A stretch of 64,000 nucleotides of DNA from Branchiostoma floridae (taxonomy: Eukaryota > Chordata > Leptocardii > Amphioxiformes > Branchiostomatidae), in contig NC_049983.1 in NCBI RefSeq assembly GCF_000003815.2, positions 24,143,710-24,207,709 on the forward strand. The letters run 5' to 3'. A program made the translations under genes and the position numbers. Below the pieces are notes generated by a model, which was not told the origin of the DNA, did not search any database, and worked only from the letters and a program-made list of their open reading frames with translations. Below, piece after piece: positions 25,101 to 31,092 of the stretch (positions within the stretch are counted from its first letter, which is position 1; each line of letters opens with the position of its first letter).

Positions 25101-26681
25101 AGTATAGGAGTACCCTAGACATATGCACACATGGATTCATTAACACTTGAGGCATACTGTACAACAAAATGCTTAATTTTGCGATTATTTGGCCATTTTA
25201 TGACCAAAAACGTACACTTTTGGCTCTGGTGCTCTGGTTTTAAAACCAAATGACCTAAATTTTGGTAAAAGGGTGCACTAGATATTTATTCAAATGACAC
25301 ATTTTTATTTTTTGTCATAAACTACTTCAAAATGATATATTTGGGGATTTTTTTTGTCATTTTCCAATAGCCAGAGGGGTCAATGACTTTAAGGTCATTG
25401 ACCCCCAGCTGCAGATTGCACCTACTGGCATCTATGTCTATTTAATCTAATTATATAGGTAACCAATCACTTAGCCTGAATCTATATCCTAAAAAGGGGG
25501 AGGTGGCAGCCAATCAGCGAGCCCGGTGTTATCTGGAAGAGTTCATTCTTACACGGAGGGGTTCATTTTTTTTCAAATTCATCATTTTACTGGTGAAGTC
25601 TTTCAGTGGGTGTATTTTTGGACAGGTCTATTTCGCAATTTTACAGAAAGTGTGCTGGAAGAGTCTATTCTCACACGGAGGGTTTTTTTTTTAAATTCAT
25701 ATTTTGGACTTTGGTGACTTCTAGTTTGTCAAAGTCTTTCAGTAGGGTTATTTTTGGACTGGTCTAATTTGCAATTTTACTTGGATGTGCTGGAAGAGTC
25801 CATTCTTGCATTGAGGGGGGCTTTTTTAAAAATCCTTTTTTTTGGACTTCAGTGATTATGTCAAAGTCCTATTTTAACGGATTTATTTTTGGACTGCTCT
25901 GCTTTACATGGAAGAGTCCATTTTTGCACACGGAAGGGAGATTTTTTCAAATTCAGTTTTGGACGGGTGATGATTCAAAATTCAATTTTTAGTGGAAGTG
26001 TTTTTAGACTGGTCTATCATACCTTTTCATGCACTGGGACCTTTTTTGCTGAATTCAATTTTGGATTTGGTTTCTTATTCAAAACGCCAAGGTTTCAGTG
26101 TGAGTATTTCTGCACTGGTCTATTGTGCAAATTCACATAGGGTGCACTGGAGTCCATTCTTGAACGGGGGAATTTTGTAAGATTCATTTTTGGGTTAAAT
26201 CGTCATCAGTAAAAGTGATTTTTCAAATGGGTGATTTTGAAATAGTCTATTGTTGCATGGGGAGGGAGATGGCTGAAATATGCTGTATTTGCTCTCAAGC
26301 AAATGTCGGCCTTTCTAGTATTTGCACTAACTTCACTCCTGGTATGGTAACTTTCTGGAAGAACTTGAAGTTTTTCTGGCACAACTTTCTCACCTGCTGT
26401 CCTGTTCCCTGCAGCCTTCAACAGCACAATGCCAACCTTTAGGCTGGAGCTTAGTCAAGAAAATGTGGTTAAACATAGACACATAAACATGTAACAGTTA
26501 CAATTTACTCACCTGTTGTCCTGTTTCCCCGCAGCGTTGGCGAGAGGTGACCACGCCACAGCTTCAGTACCACCAGCTGAGAAGCAAGGACAAGCTGGCG
26601 CGGGGACTCAGCATCGACTCCGACCCCTCTACACCCCCTCCCCCCTACTCCAGTCACGAGCAGTACGACACTGCGCTGTAG
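1306..26681 (+). CDS. SLC6A8-like: SLC6 Na+/Cl- dependent transporter, creatine/taurine-like (13 of 14 exons visible)
   Basis: Twelve-TM neurotransmitter:sodium symporter of the plasma membrane. Coding exons: 1306-1519, 9858-9989, 10452-10596, 11032-11163, 11850-11982, 12855-12989, 14256-14359, 14817-14941, 15244-15356, 15857-15991, one missing exon, 17900-18000, 18579-18758, 26535-26681. All joins keep frame and use GT-AG, except across the missing exon. About 632 aa are expected, normal for SLC6. Diagnostic motifs are [18 protein letters not shown] in TM1, the EL2 glycosylation loop, [33 protein letters not shown] and [14 protein letters not shown]1 reads [10 protein letters not shown] and EL2 ends [12 protein letters not shown], both as in creatine transporters; other stretches look taurine-like. 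The substrate is therefore inferred. TM10 (about 34 codons) is not in the sequence and probably lies in the N gap at 16809-16908. The protein ends DTAL, a possible class I PDZ ligand. Confidence 0.95.
3125..3240. repeat. 29-bp AT-rich tandem repeat, 3 full copies plus a degenerate one
   Basis: Units start at 3125, 3154, 3183 and 3212, each beginning ATAATATGATATATTATACT. The first three are essentially identical. Confidence 0.95.
3496..3720. mobile_element. Inverted-repeat MITE (TAACGC..AGTTCACC family)
   Basis: Left end TAACGCAAGTTCACCTTTAT and right end (reverse complement) TAACGCTAGTTCACCTTTAT form terminal inverted repeats of about 45 bp. The right half recurs at 7833-7925. No coding capacity. 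Confidence 0.85.
4835..5048. mobile_element. TACTGTAAATGCA MITE, copy 1
   Basis: Ends TACTGTAAATGCAGAAATGT and (reverse) TACTGTAAATGCATTTTAAG, with internal GTTCGCGGT / ACCGCGAAC inverted motifs. One of four copies here. Confidence 0.9.
5586..6175. mobile_element. Insertion 5677-6085 flanked by a 90-bp direct duplication
   Basis: 5586-5676 and 6086-6175 are near-identical direct repeats. The insert begins TGTAGAGGTCC and ends GGACCTCTACA. Inside it a CAGGGCTCGAAATAC / GTATTTCGAGCCTTG inverted-repeat unit (about 5691-6044) contains many CCTGCA/TGCAGG motifs. Near its right end GGATTTGAATCC resembles a Pol III B box. Confidence 0.75.
6540..7480. repeat. Two direct copies of a 290-bp dispersed repeat, the second split by an insertion
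   Basis: 6540-6830 and 6885-7480 share GAGTACCAA, AAGAACCCACCACACT, ATCAATTAAATCTGTC and GTTACACCATAAGTTATCA blocks. The second copy is interrupted at 7092-7368. Confidence 0.8.
7092..7368. mobile_element. CAGGG-type inverted-repeat element inside the second 290-bp repeat
   Basis: Left CAGGGATAAACAAGTCCACT and right end (reverse) CAGGGTTGAACAAGTTTTCT. The uninterrupted sister copy near 6720 gives the empty site. Confidence 0.8.
7833..7925. mobile_element. Truncated second copy of the 3496-3720 MITE
   Basis: Matches the right half of the full element (TGTTTTTAAAAACAATGGAT, then GGTTAACCCGTGGATAAATG). The left end is not recognisable. Confidence 0.7.
7950..8430. mobile_element. Old repeat carrying a nested LINE insertion
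   Basis: CTAGGCCGGCTAAAC..GATACTATCTTATGG then (after the LINE) TTGGATCTGCTTGGA. The same sequence, uninterrupted, is at 47827-47905. Confidence 0.75.
8077..8384 (+). mobile_element. 5'-truncated non-LTR retrotransposon 3' end with 10-bp TSD
   Basis: Flanked by TATGGTACCA at 8067-8076 and 8385-8394. The plus strand encodes [16 protein letters not shown], then [20 protein letters not shown] and [11 protein letters not shown], the conserved tail of reverse-transcriptase ORFs (GHV.R, RRRGRP.., DR..W). The 3' end is a short (TGAAC)n-type tail, GAACTGAACTGAACT. Confidence 0.88.
9858..9989 (+). CDS. SLC6 exon 2 (TM2)
   Basis: Acceptor atcccag and donor CAAG|gtgagg. Encodes [19 protein letters not shown], the TM2 core, then [20 protein letters not shown]. 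The LGQF and CWKICP signatures are typical SLC6. Confidence 0.95.
10452..10596 (+). CDS. SLC6 exon 3 (TM3, start of EL2)
   Basis: Acceptor tttttcag, donor GAATA|gtaaga. Encodes [20 protein letters not shown] (TM3, with the conserved tyrosine pair) through [14 protein letters not shown]. The C...C pair of the EL2 disulfide is split with exon 4. Confidence 0.95.
10632..10820 (+). pseudogene. Two degenerate copies of the SLC6 exon 3 donor end
   Basis: 10632-10660 (CCCATGGAACAATGGAATAG) and about 10797-10820 (GTGGAACACAGAATAAAAGA) echo the true boundary CCCATGGAACACGGAATA|gtaaga at 10579-10602. Confidence 0.6.
11032..11163 (+). CDS. SLC6 exon 4 (EL2, N-glycosylation cluster)
   Basis: Acceptor catctccag, donor GGGA|gtgagt. 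Starts with CTTNFT and holds six N-X-S/T sequons (NFT, NMT, NAT, NMT, NTT, NTT) within about 30 residues, then [10 protein letters not shown]2 is the normal glycosylated loop, but this one is unusually dense in sequons. Confidence 0.92.
11850..11982 (+). CDS. SLC6 exon 5 (TM4)
   Basis: Acceptor ctcctgcag, donor GGCAAG|gtaggg. Encodes [20 protein letters not shown], then TM4 ([16 protein letters not shown]) and VKSTGK. Degenerate copies of its donor end follow at about 12061, 12111 and 12170. Confidence 0.95.
12061..12215 (+). pseudogene. Three degenerate copies of the SLC6 exon 5 donor end
   Basis: Each repeats GTCAAGTCCACGGGCAAG|gtagggtcac..GGTCTGC with changes. Copies 1 and 2 keep a GT after the AAG; copy 3 has GA. 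Missense changes (G to D, T to M, K to M) are present. Confidence 0.8.
12855..12989 (+). CDS. SLC6 exon 6 (TM5)
   Basis: Acceptor tttcccag, donor CACAAG|gtgggt. Encodes [20 protein letters not shown] (TM5) and the EL3 segment ending [10 protein letters not shown], whose PDW resembles creatine transporters. Confidence 0.95.
13060..14080. repeat. Degenerate tandem array in SLC6 intron 6
   Basis: About nine to eleven imperfect units with core GCACCATGGACAGAACCATT, TGTACA, GTTTAGGGGGTGAGTAGGC and AAGTACT. Period is irregular, roughly 100 bp. Apparent ORFs here are by-products of the repeat. Confidence 0.85.
14256..14359 (+). CDS. SLC6 exon 7 (TM6)
   Basis: Acceptor ctcaatgcag, donor TACAA|gtaggt. 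Encodes [20 protein letters not shown], the unwound TM6 with the substrate/chloride-site serine, then [14 protein letters not shown]. Confidence 0.95.
14576..14744. mobile_element. TACTGTAAATGCA MITE, copy 2
   Basis: Same family as 4835-5048, inside an SLC6 intron. CpGs of the GTTCGCGGT motifs are mostly decayed, so it looks older. Confidence 0.85.
14817..14941 (+). CDS. SLC6 exon 8 (TM7)
   Basis: Acceptor gtctgtag, donor TTCAG|gtaatg. Encodes [20 protein letters not shown] (TM7 with the NSxTS chloride/sodium-site residues) and [20 protein letters not shown]. Confidence 0.95.
15244..15356 (+). CDS. SLC6 exon 9 (TM8)
   Basis: Acceptor cttctctgcag, donor AGCCAG|gtgagg. Encodes [20 protein letters not shown], then TM8 ending LVGLDSQ, where D and S are the Na2-site residues. 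A partial copy lies at 15443-15489. Confidence 0.95.
15443..15570 (+). pseudogene. Tandem copy of the SLC6 exon 9 donor end plus 95 bp of intron
   Basis: Duplicates 15324-15442. The exon part (TTCATGATTATTCTGGTTGG..) differs from the true exon at four sites, all synonymous. The donor is lost: CAG|ctgagg instead of CAG|gtgagg. The intron part (GCATGCGTCCATGCG..) is also copied. Confidence 0.9.
15647..15790. other. Assembly gap, 144 N
   Basis: Run of N in the intron between SLC6 exons 9 and 10. Confidence 1.
15857..15991 (+). CDS. SLC6 exon 10 (TM9)
   Basis: Acceptor acctcccag, donor ACTAAT|gtaggt. Encodes [20 protein letters not shown], then the TM9 segment [20 protein letters not shown] and VTN. 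It ends in phase 0 where relatives continue with GGMYVFQLFD, and that exon is not present. Confidence 0.93.
16000..16545 (+). mobile_element. Non-LTR retrotransposon 3' end (CR1-like) in SLC6 intron 10
   Basis: The plus strand encodes [20 protein letters not shown], a C-x2-C-x9-H-x4-C zinc motif found at the end of CR1-type reverse-transcriptase ORFs, followed by a stop and 3' UTR ending TTGCAATTAGCCCTCGGGCA..AATAAACTTCTTTCTTCT. The 5' boundary is uncertain and the frame is broken upstream. The same 3' end recurs at 63215-63262. Confidence 0.8.
16809..16908. other. Assembly gap, 100 N, likely hides SLC6 exon 11
   Basis: 100 N, typical of a gap of unknown size. It lies between exon 10 (ends phase 0 at TMVTN) and exon 12 (enters phase 1), where the TM10 exon belongs. 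Confidence 0.8.
17900..18000 (+). CDS. SLC6 exon 12 (TM11)
   Basis: Acceptor ttgtttcag, donor GCTGTG|gtaagt. It enters in phase 1, encoding [20 protein letters not shown] and TM11 [14 protein letters not shown]. The phase requires an upstream exon ending one base into a Gly codon. Exon 10 ends in phase 0, which confirms that one exon is missing. Confidence 0.93.
18579..18758 (+). CDS. SLC6 exon 13 (end of TM11, TM12)
   Basis: Acceptor ctgctcag, donor CGGGAG|gtgagg. Encodes [34 protein letters not shown] and TM12 ([17 protein letters not shown]), then QAKGTFRE. Confidence 0.94.
19106..19147. repeat. (TTTC)n microsatellite
   Basis: About ten TTTC units. A shorter version recurs at 19496-19511 with the same flanks. 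Confidence 0.95.
19148..20160. repeat. Degenerate tandem array (TGACCAAAA..GGCTCCTGTACCCTGG)
   Basis: Units of roughly 160-360 bp sharing CCTGTACCCTGGTATTA, CCGAATGAGCTGAAATTTGG, TGTGCCTTGATAA and TTTTGGTGTACAGTA. Further units are at about 20600-20760 and 25020-25340. Confidence 0.85.
20020..21215. repeat. Direct duplication of a ~560-bp block containing a promoter-like module
   Basis: 20020-20560 and 20640-21215 are homologous (TTTTCTGAGGGGAAATTTGT, GACGTGACCTTCCGTGACCC, TAATTAATATTCATAAGCGG, CAGGAGTTTAGCGTAAC). The second has about 85 extra GC-rich bases near 20920-21005 and a deletion that removes the CCAAT box. Confidence 0.85.
21420..21560. repeat. Third copy of the CCAAT/TATA-like module
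   Basis: AGCCAATCAGCGAAGAG at about 21476, TAATTAATATTCAATAGCGG, and CCCGTGTATATAG at about 21536-21548. The arrangement matches 20250-20323. Confidence 0.75.
22078..23168 (+). mobile_element. 5'-truncated L1/Tx1-like LINE (22175-23071) with a 97-bp target duplication
   Basis: Flanking repeats 22078-22174 and 23072-23168 are 97 bp with a single mismatch. The 897-bp insert encodes, from about 22175 to 22638, [20 protein letters not shown] and [20 protein letters not shown], the C-terminal part of a reverse-transcriptase ORF with its C-x2-C-x8-H-x4-C motif. The reading frame is intact to its stop. The 3' end is AATAAAGCCATGAAAAAAAA at the TSD junction. Confidence 0.92.
23226..23256. repeat. 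Perfect short palindrome
   Basis: AAGGAGCTTTTATC, one spacer base, GATAAAAGCTCCTT: 14-bp arms. The same motif recurs at 50782-50810. Confidence 0.95.
24430..24620. mobile_element. Fragment resembling the interior of the CAGGGTTGTAGCC MITEs
   Basis: GGCCAGGGGAAATTTTGAAA, TTGACCCTCTGAAACGCCAT and repeated TTTCCTAGGCCC(T)TCCCCC units resemble, in reverse orientation, the body of the elements at 28867 and 35255. Boundaries are unclear. Confidence 0.45.
24931..26319. repeat. 1.3-kb segment bounded by ~80-bp direct repeats
   Basis: 24931-25014 and 26237-26319 share GGCTGAAATATGCTGTATTT, GCAAATGTCGGCCTTTCTAG. Between them lie tandem units of the 19148 array and the 25535-26215 array. Confidence 0.8.
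25535..26215. repeat. ~125-bp degenerate tandem array
   Basis: About five units starting at GGAAGAGTCCATTCTTGCA-like sequence (25535, 25658, 25791, 25911, about 26150), each followed by AAATTCATTTTTGGAC and TATTTTTGGACTGGTCTA. Confidence 0.8.
26389..26414 (+). pseudogene. Copy of the acceptor of SLC6 exon 14
   Basis: CTCACCTGCTGTCCTGTTCC..GCAG mirrors the real polypyrimidine tract and acceptor at 26509-26534. The sequence after it does not continue the tail reading frame convincingly. Confidence 0.6.
26535..26681 (+). CDS. SLC6 exon 14 (cytosolic C-tail)
   Basis: Acceptor ttccccgcag. Encodes [20 protein letters not shown] and a Ser/Pro-rich tail with PPPPY, ending QYDTAL and [16 protein letters not shown] joins as in creatine transporters. 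The last 40-60 bases are repeated downstream to about 26950. Confidence 0.9.
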   Translation, partial: RWREVTTPQLQYHQLRSKDKLARGLSIDSDPSTPPPPYSSHEQYDTAL

Positions 26682-26950
26682 ACTCTGAGCCTTCCACACA
26701 CACACACCCCTACTCCAGCTACGAGCAGTACGACACTGCGCTGTAGTCTCCGACCCTTCAACTCCCCCTCCCGAAACAGCACTGTAGTCTCCGACCCTTC
26801 CACACCCCCGCCCCCCTACTCCAGTCACGAGCAGTACGACACTGTGCTGTAGGCTACTCCACTCCCACTCCCCGACACAGCATCGACTCTGACCCTTCCA
26901 CTCCCCCACACCCCTACTCCAGTCACGAGCAGTACGACACTGCGCTGTAG
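26682..26950 (+). repeat. Three downstream repeats of the SLC6 C-terminal coding segment
   Basis: TACTCCAG..ACGAGCAGTACGACACT(G/T)(C/G)GCTGTAG recurs at about 26711, 26816 and 26923 after the true stop at 26681. Each copy carries a TAG in the same place, and CTCCGACCCTTCCAC-type spacers are also repeated. Confidence 0.9.
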
Positions 26951-27985
26951 ACTCCTCAAAAAAGTCCAAGTCAATGTCTTCCAAAGATCGTTTTACTTCT
27001 TCATAGATTGTAACCACATCAGTTTGCTTAGTAACCAGGTATTTTGAACAGAAGACAAAGAAAGAGAGCACAAGAGTACGTTAAGTCACATACAAGGGGG
27101 GCCAAAATTAACACCATACCGAAAATATTGTAGGCTACTCCAAGTCAACATCTTCCAAAGATTGTTCTTAACTTCTTAAAGACTGTAACCATATCACTGT
27201 GCTTGCTTCGCAGACATTCTAAAGGGAAGACAAAGCTAGACACAAGACCATTGCATGTCTGGGACAAAAGAGGCAAAAACCAGACGTTCTGCTGCAGTAC
27301 CAAACTCACACACTGGAGGGTTATTACAATCCAACCAGAGGGTCTGAAGTTATGCTGACCACAAATACACACAAGTACACTAAGAGACACACACAGACAT
27401 ACTTGTACCAAAAACAAAACCTCCATTTTTCATGGAGGTAAAAGCTGAAGAGCTGGGAACTGTACCCAGCTAGACTTTCCTTACAAACTCTGCTTTGAAA
27501 AAATGTTCATATTGAAGTTATGCATAATTTTTTCTGAAAACCAACGAACTGAATTAATGTGGCCAAAATACTGGTGATCTTCAAAATAGACATGTCAAAT
27601 GCCATAATTTGTTTCATCACTCACACACACTATATTTTCTTAAGTAGGAAATTATGCGCAATGCTCTGTATATACTTGCTGCTTACTGCTGCTTAATATA
27701 GATATTCACTATTATTCTATCATGTTAGACTAATACAAAATACTTTTTGGTTTTGTGTGTGTGTGTGTGTATTGCATTACTAAAAAACTGCTTTAAGACT
27801 TCTAAGGAGACAAAGTCAGATGTTTTCGTTAAGTATAGCATTGTTCACAGTCTATTCTTATAAGTCTTCTTTATTCAGCAAACCAGTTCCTAATATAGTC
27901 AACTAACAATAGATCGATACACTCCAAAATTGTGTACCATTCAGAAGTGCATAAGGGAAAGTGTCCAAGACACTTGTGTTGTAAC

Positions 27986-28393
27986 TAGGGGTGGGTACCG
28001 GTACAGAAAATTCAGGTCCAGTTCCGGTTTAGGTCCAGAGGATCAGGTCCAGGTCCGGACCTGAACCTGGACCTGATTCAGTCTGAATCATACCAATGGT
28101 CCATTTTACTACAAAGAAATCAGTTTGGTGGAGTATTAGACTCCTACAACGCTAACTGCACCTGTACGAAAAACTTGGTAGAAATGGCTATAAATTATAA
28201 TCTGCTTCGCTCGTTATTTTCTTCCACCTATAAGCGCGAAAACGTGTGAATGCCTGATAAAAAAATCTGTTGATTTTCTAAAAGGTCCAACGTCTGGTCC
28301 ACCTACTTTTTTCAGGTCCGTTTTTTCTGGACCGGTCCAATAAGAAAAACCACTTTTATACCGTACCGTACACTGTACCGATACCCAGCCCTA
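27986..28393. mobile_element. hAT-like MITE, 408 bp, 8-bp TSD
   Basis: TSD GTTGTAAC at 27978-27985 and 28394-28401. Termini TAGGGGTGGGTACCGGTACA and (reverse) TAGGGCTGGGTATCGGTACA. Interior rich in CAGGTCC motifs; no ORF. Confidence 0.92.
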
Positions 28394-28866
28394 GTTGTAA
28401 CTGTTTTGTAATCTGTTCAACTTCAAGACAAGAGTTAGAAACACTCTACACTATACTGCCAAATTTTGTCATGACTTGAAACTTTCTGTATAAAATTGTG
28501 AAACTCTGCACTGAGAGACTTTTGTAAGTACTTGTGTGTTAAAGCAGAGAAATTGTGTTTTATTGGGTACTCCTTTGGGTTTTTGCAAGATAGTTTACAT
28601 TTTGGTATGGTTGTGAGATTCTTTTCAGAAAGTCAGATGTAAAATATATTGTCACAATCATGTCTGTTTTCATTGACTTGAAATTTGGTTGACTTTCGTA
28701 TAAGGAGCTGTTGAAGGAAGGTTAAATATCAGTCTGTGGTAAACATTTTTTTTCTGAAAAGCTTGCCTACTAGATAAAGGTTTTTATGCATGATTGTGTT
28801 TTCTGCATGCTTTCTAGTATGCCTTGTATTTTGTCTTTGAGGTAAGAAATTTTTTGAGCTTCAAAC

Positions 28867-29195
28867 CAGGGTTGTAGCCAGCACCTGTCCTTCAGTCCTT
28901 TGAAGGAATTCTGCAGTTGGGACTGAAAAAACGTTTTCCCCATTCCGTCCCCTGGGACAGACAAAATTGATATGTAAAGATATAAAAAAAACTGAAACCC
29001 ATGTGTTCTTCTTCACCAAAAGAGGTGCCATTGAACAGCTTAGTCTACAAGCAAAATGCAGGAAATAGTGTTTCAGAGGGTCTGGATTTAAAAATTTTCT
29101 GGGACCCAGACCCCCTAGAAATGCCTTCGGTGCTCGATAGGATTCCCATTAAAATCAAGGGGACTGAAAATGATTTCGGGCTGGCTACAACCCTA
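28867..29195. mobile_element. hAT-like MITE, CAGGGTTGTAGCC family, 8-bp TSD
   Basis: TSD CTTCAAAC at 28859-28866 and 29196-29203. Termini CAGGGTTGTAGCCAGC and (reverse) TAGGGTTGTAGCCAGC. Contains CATTCCGTCCC and TTTCAGAGGGTCT blocks shared with 35255-35538. Confidence 0.92.
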
Positions 29196-29522
29196 CTTCA
29201 AACTGTAGCTATCAATAGCTGAATGTACACCTCTTGTTGGTGCATTTGAACTTGCCAGAGGTATTTTCGAGTGAACTATTTTTTTAATGGTGGGGTGCAT
29301 AGGTTGGAGGGCTTTAAGCCAAATTGCACTATTTTGTTGTGTATCCAAATATTGACAATCATGACTTTGCAATATAAATTTATGTTACTATGGTCTCGGG
29401 TGCCAACCATATACATGTAATGCTACTATCCACAGCAGCTTTCCTATATTTGATATGAACAACTCAAGAATAAACTTTATCCTCAGAGTCTTCTGACTAT
29501 CGTGTTCATTTCTTTGCCGTTG

Positions 29523-29715
29523 CGGATCTGATCGTACGCTCGGGACAGGAAACACCCCCCCCCCCACACACTCTCTCTCTCTCTAACATGTCTAAAGGGT
29601 GTCCTTTCCACAGCAACACTTACCGATGGACACACCAACATGCGAGCCAGACAGATTGACATTGCTCTGTGAGATGGCGGCCATTCGGATTTGATCGTAA
29701 GCTCGGGACAGGAAA
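29523..29715 (-). pseudogene. Two TKT exon 10 donor-side fragments beyond the TKT 3' end
   Basis: 29624-29715 matches the last ~90 nt of exon 10 including the CGATG|GTAAG-type donor (minus strand). 29523-29553 is a shorter piece. Differences in the longer copy are about six, all synonymous. They lie 1.2 kb past the stop codon, near C-tracts and CA/CT repeats like the in-gene copies. Confidence 0.9.
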
Positions 29716-29935
29716 CACCCCCCCACACACACACACAAACATGTCTAAAGGCTGTCCTTTCCACTATCTGACTATCGTGTTCATTTCTTTGCCGTTGATG
29801 TGATGTGCTCCCCAGCGACCCGGAGTCTGGTAGAGACTAGCTCATTGGGAAGAAAAGGTTTTAGATATTCTGGGATAGCTTTGATGGCTAACAAAACAAA
29901 AGACAGACAAGGTGTAGAGTTGCATACTGTATTCA

Positions 29936-29941
29936 TTTATT
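29936..29941 (-). terminator. Candidate poly(A) signal for TKT
   Basis: AATAAA on the minus strand about 985 bases past the TKT stop. I saw no nearer one by eye. Transcript data would be needed to confirm it. Confidence 0.25.
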
Positions 29942-30925
29942 TGAGGATATCATTTTTTGCTAGCACTGGTGCATGTACCTACAAAATGTCCAACTCTCTT
30001 CTATCTCTAGAATCCTTCCTACCACATGTCCAGATAGTTTACTCTGATCCTAAAGCTCTGTGAGCCATGACTGACAAATTCTCTAACGTATAATCAGTTG
30101 TTTAATTTCAAATAACACTTTGTTGACGATCATTATAAAGTCACTGACTTTGCCAATCTTTCATAATCATTTCAATCATTTCATGACTTCTGATGGTAAT
30201 AGGAAGATCCGACATACGAGGTTTTTTTTGCGCCACCCAAATGCAATAAAGGGCAGAAAAGAAAGGATTGCATGGAAGGTACAAATTGCGAACTTTGTGG
30301 CAAACCTTGTCGTTTTTGTGATTCTCAGTATTTGCATACCAATTTTTTCAGTCTCTCTGCCAGTACAGATCTTTTTCACACTTTCCTACACCCCATTCCT
30401 GTCTGACCCTAAGCTGTTTAAGTTTTAAACCTCCACCTGAAACATTATATGCTACACAGAATTAAGAAAAGGGTTATTGTGACTCGACCTATATACTTTG
30501 TTGTCGATAAGCCATGTTCAATGATTTAACTGTGCATGCAATGCAAGATACATTGTGGTCAATATGTCAAAAAGATGAAGGCCCCTGAAACATAAACAAA
30601 ACACATCTGGACAATGTATCAAGCATAGTTGTGACAAGAACTGTTTACAAGGTAGGGGCCTTAACCTTTGACACGTTACCCACAATGCATCTCGGTATGC
30701 ATGCACAGTCTAAACCTTGAATAGGCTTAATTTGGAAACCTGACTTTTAACTAGCATCTTTTGTACAGAATTCAATGGTTAGTGAGAAATTGGGAGAAAT
30801 ACATTCCAAATGTCTCCAAGATGATTACTATAAGACAGTGAATTTCCTTGTGTTGGGAGAAAGTTTACCCCTGGCCTACCTTAACGTCTTAGCAGTGAGT
30901 TCACGTCTTAAAGGAGGATGTGTCC

Positions 30926-31092
30926 TCACAGCATCTCCTGGACTGCCTTCTTGATGCAGCCAGCGGAGATGCCGAACTTCTCAAGCAGCACCGCGGAAGG
31001 TCCGCTGCGGGGAACCTCCCTCACGGCCAGCTTCTTCACCGTGATGTTGGGGAACTCGGACAGGCCGGCACTCACAGCTTCACCAATACCTC
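30926..31092 (-). CDS. TKT exon 13 (C-terminus, stop)
   Basis: Acceptor tataatag. Encodes [40 protein letters not shown] and ends KKAVQEML with TGA. Confidence 0.96.

Larger units (their letters stand above)
18759..26534 (+). other. SLC6 intron 13 (7.8 kb), repeat-filled
   Basis: No exon is recognised. It is built from the tandem arrays, promoter-like modules, LINE and direct duplications listed separately. I can name nothing at 21780-22070, nor at 23260-24400, which is CpG-rich in part. Confidence 0.7.
26951..30925. other. Convergent intergenic region, SLC6 and TKT 3' ends
   Basis: Contains the two hAT-like MITEs (27986, 28867), the stray TKT exon fragments and a (GT)n at about 27755. AATAAA on the plus strand at 29469-29474 is a distant candidate SLC6 poly(A) signal. 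No gene recognised at 29720-30925, which probably includes the TKT 3' UTR. Confidence 0.5.

Noticed and set aside
26505-27071. 188-aa minus-strand ORF
   Set aside because: It is antisense to the repeated SLC6 tail segment; the repeated Ser/Arg/Gly-rich pattern comes from the tandem repeat.
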